Assembly (NCBI RefSeq): GCF_910592395.1
Contig: NC_088310.1
Location: 4,965,501 to 5,029,500, forward strand
Origin: Lineus longissimus
Taxonomy: Eukaryota > Nemertea > Pilidiophora > Heteronemertea > Lineidae
DNA length: 64,000 bases
Direction of reading: 5' to 3'
Positions 14,926 through 28,763 of this stretch are shown here, one piece after another (the stretch's first letter is position 1; every line of letters starts with the position of its first letter). Below the pieces are notes generated by a model. The model was not told where the DNA came from and made no database searches. It saw only the letters and a program-made list of their open reading frames with translations. Position numbers and translations under genes: made by a program.

Positions 14926-17900
14926 AGGCAACTGAACAATGCGTGACTTTCTTTTATGACACCAGTTGAACGTGTTTACAAAGAACATTAACGTGGATTG
15001 CGTTTGTCAAACGATAAATTAAAGTAATGACGCCATCACGGTTGCAATTCAAACCATAACGAGCAGAAAATCTAAATATAAGCGTGACTTTGAGGTCCTT
15101 TCGATTGACCGAGGCACAAGCTATCATTAGCTCAGTATGATTGGTAGGGAGATGGCACGATTTATTCGATGTACAGGATGGGAGGGGTTCAAACGATTAG
15201 CCTAGGTTTGTGTAATTAAAGCTTTGTTCAGTGGCTGCATCGCACACGAACTACGATTTCGTTTTACGAATTCTTTATAATCGAACAAAATTCACAAATA
15301 TACGAAAAGAAGTCGTCTCTGTAAATCGTAATTCATGAGTGATCATGTGGAACTTTGATAATCATAGAAAAGGTTTGACGCGACGGATATGACCGTAAAC
15401 AGGTTCTTTCGGCTTCTGTTTGACCGTCTGCCGGACATGGTTATAATCCAACATCACGCAACATAGACATGTCAGGTCTTTTCGTGTTGTCGCCAGACAT
15501 ATTTATGGATTACAATGTACTTGAGTGGCTTTTGACAATACGGTTTTAAAGAAACATCTTTGCAGAATCCAACAGCCGTACTCAAGCATCAAAACCAGCA
15601 AGGAGATGCTAATACGCATTGGCGATTACTCAATTGAGCAAATGATTCTGACGGCGCTTTATATCACTTGATTTAGTCAACATCGGGGAGTGTTCTCGTT
15701 TTTGTGTCTTGCATGCGCCATGCACATTGGTCTACAGTAATCATCCAACAACCTGTCTTTTAAAATGAGACTGAGGTTCATCCAATCATCTTTTTTTAGC
15801 CTAGCATCATCTTATATGCACTTGACTCCCAATGCTTGACTCATTTTCACACTCCATTTTTTTTCTTTTCCTTTTTACCAAGCAGTTTTAATTGGCATTC
15901 ACGACCCACAGGTCTGTTGGAACTGAGGCGACGCATCTATGCAATATTTGAATCAGATGCATGGCTTGTTTTTCGAAGGAAATTACCTTAAGTGACTTAA
16001 GATAATGAGGAGAAACCTTCAAAATTGGGAAGGGCTTCCTTTGGTTTTAATGAACGGCTCGAGAAGGTGAGTAAATGTTGTTATAGGAACAGCAAGTTGG
16101 TGTTGATGGAGTCACACTGTCTCGTGATCTCTGATGTATAATATATAATGGGTTTTCTCATCTTTTGATTGTATATGTTATTTGAACTATTATAAATGGT
16201 ACATGAATACTCCTTTATCTTTCCAAAGCATACCAACAAGCGTTTGACCCTTTCTGAGAAAGTTAAGATTTTTTTAGGCTAAATTGTGGTGGGATTTTGA
16301 CCACTTCGCCCTTTCCACTGACATATGACAGATAAGGCATCATCCTGTGCAACTTTCCCAACATGCTTTTTTGTGTTTTGACTAAAGTTTTGACCAAAGT
16401 TTAAGCAAACACATTCATTACTGAAGTCTTTAGTGCATTTTTTAGCCAAGGACCATACTTTTCACATCAAAGATGTGTCAACCTGTATGACTACTGTGGT
16501 AAAGAGCGAAGTCTATTTTGGGAAAGGAGAAGGAAATTAAAGAAGAAAAAGTATTGTTTTGAAACTCCATTTTTTGTGCATATTTTCCTTTATACATGTC
16601 ATTCGAGACGTTATTGGAGGACGACAAGATATGAAATAATGTGACTTTTCTGATGTATACATATGATTGCATCCAAACCGAAGTGTTCAGATATATGCAT
16701 GAAAAAGTCCAACCTTTGTGTTTGCATCATCATCAGACAGGTCAAATATTGAATTCACTGCCGTGGTATATTCGTTGAATTTGTTCAAAACCGATCGGAT
16801 AGTTTCGTTTGAAATATAACGCTAACGTGCTAAACCAAACGCATATACTTCTGAACCGATTATTGATCTCGCCAATTTCCGGTTCAGCTTTTCCGATGTT
16901 GACTCCGATTCGACCCGATTCATAAATTCCATTTTTCCCAAATTTGAAGACAAAGTGCCGTACGTGTAAGAATACACCTTCTCAATCAGCTGGTAGTTCT
17001 CCTAAAGTTTTATGCGATTGAGAAGAAGATCTAATTAGATTGTCGTAACATCATTAAAGTATTTTAATCTGTCTATCGCATTGTAGATTGAGGATTCCAG
17101 GGGTTTGCGTGACATATCCTTTAAAATAGAAGGGAATAAGCAAGTGACGACTGTCTCTTTGAATCAGTCATTTTCATTCTCCAATTTGAAATTGTCAAAG
17201 GCTAATTATCATACACATTGTGCCCTTGAAATGTATGTCCTTCGTAAGTTTTTTTTCTGTGGGTTCAATAAAATTTCTTATTTAAACTAAGATACAATGT
17301 ATTAGGATGCATACTATTTCATATTTCACATGATTTTTCACTAAAAATGCATATAAATCGCTGACTTTGACTTGATGCTATCATATTATGCACTGGTTGC
17401 ATTAAAGAAAATGCGCACTTAGCATCAGAATTATAAAATTCCTATGTGTGGATAGTCCTACATCTGAATCTGAACTAAACTTTACCGTCGTGGTAGTGGA
17501 GCCTCTGTCCTAGGATTGAGTGATTTTGATGTATCGATGAAGGTCTCTGGTCTTTGAATAACTATTACCTAATCCCTCACCATGCTACATGTATATGGAA
17601 TGGCAATCTTTCCGGGGGGAATTTAAAACTGTTAAACCGGATAAACCTATTATGCTAGACAGCACCTTAGCAATCAGTTTGAATCTGGCTCGATCTCAAC
17701 CTATTATGCACATCACGTATTACCCATAAATTCATCCTGACATCAGCTTAAACATACTTACACTAGGGATAATATTCGCTCTTTAAAATGCATTAAAGAC
17801 GTAATTGTAACTGGATTTAATATTGTGAATGGATTATCTCTCATCCTTTTAACTAATGTGAATTTTATATCATATAAAATATTGTACTTTTATATAGTTT

Positions 17901-20900
17901 GAAATTTTGGATTTGACTTAAGTTGTTTACATGCATTTTAGAAATATTGAAATATTTACCATTGTGACTAGAGGCAAAAGTCAATTTAGTTCTCATTGAG
18001 AAAAAGGTCTACTCTACTGTATTGTTCGTTGACAGCTTCTAAAGGTGTATGTTTTCCTTATGATATGATTACATGTATGTTAGCTTCTTTTCCCCGGATT
18101 TTTTTCCAATGTCCTGTAAATCTCATCCTCACCACGTTCTAGTAAACCAATTAAATTTGATTAATCGAATTTATTGATAAAGCTATATTGTCAAAGGTAT
18201 AAGCCCCTCATTCGCCTTTCATTATTGTCTAATCATCTAAAGACACATTCCGAGAACCAATCAGCTTTACGTTACTGCTTTGAGGAATTTGGTGATTAAA
18301 GTTTCCCTGGATGATCGTTTATCCACAATACGACTTTAGCCAGGCTTTGCAATCAGTACGAACGGCGAAGCACGAAGTATATAGATGGTCAGATAATCTT
18401 TTTGTCTTTCAATAATATAGTTGCAGGAGAAATCGGGAAATTTAGTTTTAAGTCACCGATAAAACACATTTACATATTTGTCGTTCGTAGTTCGTAGTAG
18501 AATTGCGAAACCCACCGTATGTTGATCATCTCAAGAAAGCTGTTAGTAATTAAGGAAGAGACATAAAAATAAACACGAATGGTCCTCGGGTATGAAAGTC
18601 GACACATCAAGGATGCAATAAGCCGGTAAACGCACCCTCCGGGTTTATTTGGCGTAATGAGACATAATGGCCGCAAAAAATATTCATATCTTCTTGTTCC
18701 TTTTGTGCAAATCGATGTGAGAATCGGTCAGAATATAACTTGCTATATAAGCCCCGTGCCTTCGGGGTGGCAGAGGAGGAAAATTTAAGAGGGAGGCTTC
18801 AGAACTGCATCGATTGCAGCATTGAATGTTTGTCAGGCTGGTTGAGTGTGCGACGGACTAGTAGAGGTGAATCAACAGTCCACAGGGTCTGACGAGGCAG
18901 GATTCGGACCTCTTTTTTTCATTCTGCACATGCCGCCCCATTTCTTGTAAGAAACTCTTAATATCAAGTCGATGAATCATACAGCCTGTTACGACGGCAA
19001 ACTTTTGCTCTGCATATTATCGCCGTTCCCAAAGGGTGAGGACATGGCTGATTTCATCCACATACCGATGAGAAACCGCTGTCGGAAATCTCCGAGGTGA
19101 ATTACTGTTCTTCCGAAATCACCGATTGCTAAAAAACTACTTGCACAAGGATATCATTTGTCTTCGCAGTTTTTTTGCTATCATTACCCCTTTTGGTCTG
19201 CCCTGTTCTGCAGACACTGACAAGTCGAGTGATCTTTGGGTTTTTTCTGCTGTCAGTGCTTGACCTGGCATAATGGTATTCTGCAGACGATGGGTACTTA
19301 TAATTAGGTCACGGAAAGGTCCGTGCCGATGGACATACGAAGTTACAGAACCGTTTACCCGAGTCGAGCCCTGCCTCTTTATTGCGGTTTGTTTGTAATA
19401 TGGAGTCCACTTTGTCATTTGTACGAACAAGTCATTTCCATAGGACGGGCTACAGACGATTCGCGATCAGTTCTGTTGTTCAATATACTTAGTTTGATCT
19501 ACCTGCTTTAAAGTGCATGCACTTCACTCTACTAGTCTGTGAGTGCGTGCAAGTACAAGTGCGTGCACAGATGTTTCCACGTTATTTACAAAATGCACAA
19601 AACCTACATGTACCACTTCTGCCCAGCGGGATCAAACGTTTTGAGAAAAAAATGATTCCAACGCATCAAACGGTTTCAGAAAGATCATGCACTGCCTCAA
19701 TTATCCGAGTGAACCTTTTGCAAAACATTCCGAAGTCACAGTGCCATTTGGCCTCATCTATTAAGAAGAAAACGAGAATATCCAAAAGAATGCATTAGTT
19801 TCAATACCAGAAAGGATAAACCATTACTTCAAATATTGGATCTTCTTACATTTATGCTGTTTTAGATTGAGGTTTATTATAGAGGATTTCTACCGCGCTA
19901 CTCTGATATTAAAGGCAAATACTCTGCAACCAACTCGTTAAAAAGTTTCTAACATTTTTCGAATCGCTATTAGATAGATGCGACTATTGTTTTTGCAAGG
20001 TTCCCTTTAAAGTTTACTTCTTGATGATTGCGACAGAAAGATACTGTCTCACAAAACCTGGTTTCAGCGCCGGATATGGCTCATCATCATACGACAAGAG
20101 CACCGGATGGGCGTAAACTCCAAAATGTGCATACTTGCTGAATTGAGCAGTGCCCTTTACACAATGTACCAAAAGTAACCCAAAAAAGATGTGTTGCCAA
20201 CTTTATTGCAGTAATGTCGTTTGATTGAAAATTTTAAAACTGTTTAAGAAACCAGTCGGCCAAGACGCAATACTGAGAATGGCTTTGATTCGACCATGAT
20301 CACCATGCTATAACTACATGTATAAGCACATGAATTCGGATACCGGAAGAAATAGATGGTTACTTTGGATGTATTTGACAAGCAATATCGGAAATGAATA
20401 TGTTCTGATGGTTTAGAAATCAGAGTAGCAAGGGATTGAGTCGTTTGGTCTCCGAACCTTTTATGGCTGACATGATTCACGTGGTTCACCAAGAATGAGA
20501 AATCCTATACCAAAGCTAAGTAGCACGGCGTCAAAGTATACATAATTGCCTCCCTCTCCAGAATTGCTGCAGAAATCGCTTTATTATTGTCGACCATTGT
20601 TGCGATGCCATCGGGAACATGTTCCTGGCACCCAATCATCCCCTTTGACGGGCCAACAGCATCCACAGACCAAGGCATCATTTATCATGGCGTAGCTTTT
20701 CAAAAGTACCAAAAATACCTGTTATTGAAGCTTGACAAAGGAACAAAGAACACAAAGATATAAATCTTGGGTAATTTTCTTCGTCCTGGCCAACGCCATT
20801 GTACTTTATGAGGTGTACGTCATTCGTTTATGAGCACAGGATTTCCGGTGGAAAATGTGGTTTTGATGTCCACGGAACAAGGGTTTTCACTTTGGATTAT

Positions 20901-23900
20901 GCGTCCTTGATCACGTCGGTATCTGAATCTAATTTTAAAAGTAACATAAAAAATAGATAGATATGACGCAGATTGTAAAGTTGTCTTTGAAGACACGTTC
21001 ACTTCACATATAAATAACCCAAGTTAACTTGCATATTGAGGTAGGAATGAATCCTTGGGGAGAAATCAATTAATCAAAGTTTATAGTTATGAACGCGATG
21101 AGTGAAAAAAAGATGTCAGCATTGATTGATTCGTAGCCGGAATACTGTACTGTACGAATGGTGTTCACCGTCGGTGAACTGTCAATATCCATGTTGCATG
21201 TTACAAGGCAGCATTTATCGCCAGTCTTATAGCACGAATGCCTCAACTCGTGAACTCAGTTCGAGTAGAATAGATCACGCCTTGAAATCGGAATTCTACT
21301 AAGATATATTATTAAAAAGCTGAAGTTTTCTAATCACTTAGCAACGAAACTGCCAGGGAATCGTCTCAAGGATCCTTTAAGGGTAACGCTCGAATAAGGT
21401 GACCTTCATGTATGAAGGAATAGTCCCGATAGCTGCTGCACCACCGAGTTCATTGTTCGTGAAGGACAGACAGGTTTCAGTTCTTACAGAGATGTTCTTG
21501 CAATGATGATCTGTCACCCATGAACCTACACACCCGATCCTGACCAGGTGGAAGACATTCTCGATCACGCCACATTGAGCGAGCCAATTATTGAAGCGTT
21601 CTTTTGAGATGACACTGGGGAGTTAGATGCGACGTGAAAACGGTTACTGAACCGAATGGAATGCGGCGTTCGCTTACTCCTATCGCTTTCTTCTAACTCG
21701 TGATGAACGATTACGTTCCGTTGTCAGTTGGAAAAAGGCCATCGCTTTGCTTCAGACATGTTCGGAAACATAGTGGGAGGGAATCAAAACTTTGCAATAA
21801 CTTTCTGACTTGTTCTTTCATACAGTTTATGTTGCCTAACAATCTTCATTTGTTAGTTTCATATGAGAAAGATACAACGTTTTCTTCATACTTATCAGTT
21901 GGGACATTGCTCAAAGGTTGAAGTCGTAGGATTGACGCGTAAATCAGTTACCTGCTAAACCACTAATGCGTTGAATTGAATTTCAATCCTCCAACAGACA
22001 GTTCAATGTCACATCTATGAGGCACCAAAGTTTCCCTCGACATGTTAGTTGCACCATCCGAACATTATCCGAAAAACCTTCCACCTGTTCCCGGCGGCCC
22101 CGCGCAATTCTTTTACACTTCGGTGATCTCGATTAGGTCCTTTACATTTTGTGTCACTCGAGGTTGGGATGTTTTGTTATTCTTTCCTCGTTTTTCTCAG
22201 CTCACATTACGGCAATAGGCTCAAGGACTAATATGTCACTCCCGATATTCAAACAAGTGAAGCAGTATTTTTGCCTAGTCTTAGATTTCGCAATACCATG
22301 CGTGATATCTCAACAAGAATGGCGTGTTAAATTTTCCAATTCAGTTGTTTGATAAATTCATTAGGTTCCGATCATTCAAACATTGTCAGCGCGATTCTGT
22401 ATATTGTAAACCATTACCTACAATATTATTGTTTTTGCATTACTAATTAATTACAAAATAACTTAGTCCGGCATATGAATCTGAAAAGGCATCTATTACA
22501 TGACTTAGTAAAGGCAGACGTTCGGACGCGAATGATTGATGTGGTATCTTTCGCGTATTTCATTGAGAACTTCGCATCCCTCGCGACACCTGACAACCTT
22601 GTTTAGCTTATTCGGGATCGAACTAATAAATACATCTTATTCATCTTTATTTCTTGGACGGGTTTTTTTATGTGGCTGCCTGTCAGTTTGATTAGCAAGA
22701 TTTTCCAAAAGAAATATCTTGTCGATTCTCATCAAAATTATATCATCTCGCAGAATAATAATTAGTCACAATTAAACGAGTGTATTGCCAAAATCTACAT
22801 GAAATAAGCCCGGAGGAATTGAGATTATCTACCCACTGACACTTTACATAGTTACAAACGGAAGCTACATGAAAAGCAAAAGTTACATCCTTGCGAAATA
22901 TTATTGTTGTACAATATGACTCCTACATGCAAAAAATAAGTTGTGCATAAAAGCCACTCGATGGTGATGACATAACAGATAACCAGTCAGATGACATTAT
23001 ACAAAATGTACATGCTGTTCATCATTCAGGACACCAACCAGGCAATACGGTACATTATGCTTCATTTGAATTTTCCCCCCAACGAAAGGTTTCAACTGTA
23101 CCCTTTCCCATGAGCCACATCTGTGATCCCAGACTATTTCCATCAGCGACTCGTGATGACAATGACGCGGAAGCGTAACAAATGGAGCAGAAAAAAACGA
23201 TAACGAAAATATTTTTTGTCGTTGTTTTTTGTCTGGTTCTCCCGGTCTGATATTCAATATCAATGACATATTGCTGACCTTGTTGCCAGCCTATTTTTTA
23301 TTTTTACTTTCCCCTTTCTTCTTGTTTGCTCTGTTGTAAGACCTTGATTTAGAATCTTGGTTTAGATAAGTGCGAACACAATGATTAGTGTGTTTTCCCA
23401 CTCTTGCGATGGTGTTGTCTTTTTTTCCCCAAATGTGGAAACAACTATCATCAAAGATCTTCGGATTTTTTTTCCTTTCTTATGATTACCACCGATTTCA
23501 TCACCGAGTTGGCCTACAACTTTGACTGACTGTTGATGGTTCGAGCATTATCTTCAATGTCATTTCATCCAAATACTTCTGAATCGTGTTACCAAACGTT
23601 GATATCGGCCGACAGCTGTTTCACAAAATGTATTGTATAATCATATGATCATTTCTAGTATAATGTACTGCACTTACACACGCGAAACGTCACTGCAAAT
23701 TTAAGATATTCAATGAACGCCGTGCTCCTTACTATTATTGCTTACGAGAAATGTAGTAATTTTGTTCAACCTGAATATTATTAGTGTTTGTAAATTTAAG
23801 TTAATTTTTGACGAAAGATAAAAACATTTACGGGGATTTTACATTCATGACTTATTCTTTACGAGAAAGTTGAGAATCATACGTAGGCGCTGTAATCATT

Positions 23901-24713
23901 AACCTTTGAAAGACACTGAGGGCGAGACGCGTCTGAACTGTTACTACATTCTTCATCGTACTGCTTTGTAAGCTTATTACGAATGTCACAGGCGATGAAA
24001 GGCATGATGTGAGTGAGGCTTTCGTTATCCCCCATATGTGTCCCCTAGTGTGTGGAAATACCTGAATTTATTTATCAGGCACTCGTGGACAATCTGCTAT
24101 AATTAGTTTCACAGTATAAGAGGAATCAGCGAAGTTTTCAAAAACAGTCTTCGATAAAGTACAAGTGATACTTTGTTCTTCGTCTTTGTGTCTCTTCATA
24201 AGGCTTGTAAAACATGTCTAAAAAATCTTGTGAGCGACAGTTATTCACTGAGATTTGAAAATGCCATTGATTTAAGTATTGAGTTTACGATGTACTTTCA
24301 TTGTAGGATGATTAAAAAACTGTAATCCTTACTTTTGTCTCAGCATGAGAGCAAGGACCAGACTTATTGGAAATAGTATGTAGACTATTGTTCAATTTGC
24401 TTATTGTTTACATTTAAGCCATTGATTGAAACAGCGTTTCATCAAGTATGTAACATCTACATGTATATCGTATGGACATCCATTGGAAGTACTTAAACGT
24501 CGCGGAGACCGGGTATCGGCCATGTCCATTGTGTGCAGGAGCCATACGTCAAATGGTCTTCAAGCAGAAAATTCTGTGTGTGAATTGTTTTTTCTCATTC
24601 TATGCGCGAATTCTTTTTCTTAAATATTTTTTTAATGTATCTTATAGCCTTTATTTAGCTCGGAGGTCATTGTTACTCATGTCTTGTTACTTTCTCTCGT
24701 TTTAGTCAACAAG
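14926..24713. other. Gene-poor AT-rich stretch upstream of the secreted-peptide gene
   Basis: No supportable gene. Open frames are short and featureless. The last bases before 24,714 hold a pyrimidine-rich stretch and AG (24,704-24,705) nine bases upstream of the peptide gene's ATG. This looks like a splice acceptor ending a 5'-UTR intron, so a noncoding first exon and promoter probably lie in this stretch, but I could not place them. Confidence 0.55.
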
Positions 24714-27700
24714 ATGAAGACTGCAATCGTATGCCTGATGGTTGTCGTATTCGGAGCAGCTTTCGTTCAAGGCAAGGCGGTGAAGCCTGTCATCCCTATT
24801 GAAGACGTCATAAAGTACGACCCTGTAGACGCCTGCCTCTTCCTCTGTTCAGACTGTTATTCAAAAGACGTAAGTTTTACAATCTTGATATTTTGACTTG
24901 TAATTAGAATCCGAGGCTGTCAGCACAAAGCCATGTCACCGTCCATTCATGTTTACCCCGATGCACAATGCAAATAGACCTTCGAAGTTAAGTAAACAAT
25001 GAATTTAAGGTCGTCAGCGTGATCTCGGGCACAAATACATTACCTAGATGTGCAGTCCATTTCAGACAAGCCGCCTGCTTCTCATTACATCACCTCAACT
25101 TGAACCTTCATTTGCCATACCTGGGTTAACTGCATGTACTTTGCCCTTACATTACAACTGACATCCTACATTTGCGTGCGCTACATGTATATGCCATCGA
25201 CACATCAATACAAACAATCCATTGGATGACTGTACAATCCCGCATGTCCTCTAACATGATAAACTATATCCAGCTTACACCAGAATATTCCAACATGTTC
25301 AATATATCACTAAGATTTTCGAGTATACTCCATGTCCAGCATATCACCAGGATTCAACAAATCAACCAAACATATACTTTAAAGCGTATATATCACAGTC
25401 ATCATGGGCCACGAAAAACCATGCGTGCACATGAAGATCTTACCAAAATTCGACTGACAGGAAATTCGGAAATTTATGAATCGGCATGCATACCATATTA
25501 CGTGTAGGCCTACCATGTATACAGAGGAGCGATTACACAAAACATGTGTACACCGTGTCCTCTTGCCAGGAACTGGCATTGAATACAAGCATTACGTTAC
25601 GTCATTACCTTCCGCGAAAATCATTCGTGTTGGTTGGGTTTAATCCCCTCATTGACTCCTTCTTTCACAAGTGCTACTCGAATGGTAGAATGGCATTGTG
25701 TCAAATTCTAAGGACAGTTGAATGAGGATGAAATCGTGCGTTTGATTGGTCATTGAAGTGGTATTGCATTGATTCATGACTCTTCAAAATGTCATCTGAC
25801 GGGATTTTCGAACTATTTTGTGAGGGTATATGTACAATCGAGATGAGAGATAAACTATTTCTCTGACGGGGACTCGAACGGGACTCAGGCTTAATTAACC
25901 ACAAGGCTATCATCCTTTTTGGATTCAGCGATCGTAGTTATAACTAGAAGTGCGAGGCAACTGGGCCTGAGAATTCATGATGTCTGTAACCTTGGGTTTT
26001 CTTTGTGATTATTCACAACGAGCAGAGGGAATACTTCCTGGTCATAGGTTTGGATGATAAGTTAAGCCTCGGCCAGCGAGTGCAGTGTGAGAAGGGCTAG
26101 TGCATCAGCCAGTGCCATAACTCCTCTGGCGTCAAAAAACTAATAAGCATACAAGATATTCCGAGATGTGGCCAAAAACTACTTTGTATCGTGGTCACGA
26201 CCACTAATTTCCATTTGGGAACAATTATGCCAGATTTTGCTGCGGAACAGTTGGCCAGTGGAACAAATGATGTACAACGAGGCATTCCGCCTAATAAGTC
26301 GATTAACTAGCGAAGCACGAGAATTAAGTGTTCCTTTAACCATATTGGCTGCAAACTCCCACTGGGCGTGTGCTGAAAGCCGTAATGTTTTTGTAAAGAT
26401 GCAGAATTCCCATGCGTTAAGTGTCTGGGATCATACTCCACGACGCCTGGGTTGCATTAGTAAAATTATTTGGGGACTCAATTCGTTCATTAGAAAGTAT
26501 TATGAAATCTTCTGGCTAGCACTTCTGAAAGCAAAGTATCGCCCTTTAATCTTGAGAGTCTTGTGAAAAATGTCTTAGAAATGGCATATAAATACAACAA
26601 AGACTCTTCGAAAGTTTTATCATATTGAACATTGGATAAAGCGTTTTCCTAGGATTAAACGTAGTCTCTGCTGCGATTGAAGACTTCCAAAGCAGTAAGT
26701 ACAGCATTAGTATCAGATGCAATCATCTACAGTAATTCAGAATGGGCCCTATCTAATCGACGAAATGAACAGAATATGACGGAGCGTTTTTAATTAGAAT
26801 GATGCTTGATTATCGCCAAAGGTTTACGGCTTGGCGGAGTAGTAGTGGGAGATAATGCCGGTCCGTGACTAATGATAGTGGTATAGAATTGCTGTTTAGA
26901 GGGCAGCTCTACTGGAATGCATTTATCATGTGAACAAGAATTATCTATACACTACCACCCTGTGCCAACTTACGGATGTATATCTCTGGCGCTCTGTCCA
27001 CAGAAACCCTGGCAATAGCTCCTGCCCGTCTGGCCTCTTTTGAACTGGAAAATATCTTCGCGACTCTTTCAGGGGTGTTTTTATCATGTTACAACATATC
27101 CTGTTCACATCTGTTCCATTCCGTTAATTCGATGGGGCCTTAGTTTAGAATGGGCAGATAGGTTTCATTTCACCAAGAAAACCTTCCATGGAATGACCAA
27201 GTATATTTTGCAGATGCAGACCATGGGAGGAACATTATCTTTCAAATAGTCTTCGGGGAATACTTATAGCATTTTGCTGAAATGGGAAACCTTGAACTAG
27301 ATTTCCCTGACTGCTACTATAAAATCACATGACCAAAATTCTTACAGGCTATTACATCTTCCGAAGTCACCTTGGTGGCAACATTGTATCGATTAATATT
27401 ACTTTGGCCTCGTTGTAGCCGAAGTAGTTTTGGCGACTTGAGTAACTTGAGTTAGTTGTTACAAAAATATCAAAGCTGTCGAAATAACATTCTAATGACT
27501 AGTTTGGTATGCATCGAAAAAGGAATTGATACCTCACAGTCTGTATTGCTGTCTCATCACACGCCGTTCGCGTGGAACAAACCTGGGCGAGGCCCAAGAT
27601 TGCCTATACCTCACTCCTACGATACCTACATTCTGTATCTGTATCAACTCTTTAAACCAAGTTACTTCATGCTGGATACCTGGTGACATTACATTGGATG

Positions 27701-28763
27701 CCCTAGAAACCAAGCGGTCGATTTCTCAACTCAATAATTTGATTCATATATTTTTATGGATTGTAAGCGAATTTCAGTTAAGTTTTACCGATTGACAAAG
27801 ACCGGTTGATAAATTAGTTTACGAGAAATGCGAAATAAAGGCCAAGCAGGGCATGACATTATGCAGTATCAGACAATTTGGTGTCCCCAGTGTCGCCAAC
27901 GCATCGGCTTTCGAAATTGATCATATTAATAGCACGCATCAAACCACCATGCGCATGATATGTATAGTATGAACTGCATTTTCAGAACCGGTTTCAGATC
28001 GGCGAATCTACAGTATGCAGTACGTCAATTGACATTTGAATAACCTTAGCTTCGAAGAATAGCCCGCTCAATTAAGATTGTATTCTAAATCCTTGCTTAC
28101 GAATTATTTATGTCGATCATTTCTTAAATTCAATTCTTCCGCTGCCAAACATCCGTAATCGGATGCCACTATCATTCCCAAGAAAAGGTTTAAAATTAAA
28201 AAGTAATATAGTGTCTTCTTAAGGGGATTTTTATTCTGTCAAAAAACATGGCAATATTAAAAGAATGGGCGGATGGGAGATGTTCCATATTTTCAAAAGG
28301 TAGCTTAAGGAAAACAAAGAGTATCATGTTTTCATATTCATCTTATTATCAGTTAAGTGTTTTGGGTATCTGTGTTTTGTGATTTGTCTTACTACATTTA
28401 CTTACAATGGGCATCCTTTTTAGACATCCTGTACATCATAAGTGGCGGCCGTTTATGTATCCTTACGAGGACACACGTGAATAAAACAAAGGCTACTGCG
28501 TCGTGTCGAAATATTGTAATGATGAAGTTTGAGAAGCTGCTAACACAACTTATATTCTTACTTTTCAGCCATGCAATACACCGTTTTGAGCATTTTTTAT
28601 TAATTTTCTAAAATCTCCAAATATTTGTCGATTGACCGTATTATTTTCTCTGTCGTTCCAGTTTATGATGCAGATGACATGTGCCAACAACGTCTGTTTG
28701 ATGGGAGAGAAGAATGTCAAGGTCATGTTGGGATGCCCCCCATTGCAGAAGATCTTCAAATAA
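24714..28763 (+). CDS. Small secreted six-cysteine peptide (two exons)
   Basis: Model: exons 24,714-24,869 and 28,662-28,763, 85 residues. Residues 1-20 form a clear signal peptide: Met-Lys, a hydrophobic core, then Ala-Phe-Val-Gln-Gly. The mature part of about 65 residues has six cysteines spaced C-x3-C-x2-C-x10-C-x4-C-x12-C, enough for three disulfides. Exon 1 ends at GAC|GTAAGT and exon 2 begins after CGTTCCAG, both in phase 0, so the frame is continuous to TAA. An in-frame ATG 30 bases upstream is not preferred, because an acceptor-like TTTTAG lies between the two. I do not recognise the family. A secreted signalling, defence or matrix peptide would all fit. The intron is about 3.8 kb, so a further small phase-0 exon inside it cannot be excluded. 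Confidence 0.75.
24870..28661 (+). other. Intron of the secreted-peptide gene
   Basis: Bounded by GTAAGT at 24,870 and CCAG ending at 28,661. It contains no coding region I can support. A run resembling a tRNA T-arm in reverse orientation near 25,870 does not fold. The 26,168-26,566 open frame has no recognisable content. Confidence 0.65.

Noticed and set aside
18740-18925. Possible small RNA gene ending in a T run near 18,910
   Set aside because: Short stems (GAGG/CCTC) can be drawn, but no tRNA or other known RNA fold results.
25860-25920. tRNA-like B-box (GGACTCGAAC) on the minus strand
   Set aside because: The bases flanking the T-loop do not pair and no acceptor stem or A-box is in register.
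26168-26566. 132-codon plus-strand open frame inside the peptide-gene intron
   Set aside because: No domain, no splice signals in the right phase, and competing frames on the other strand.
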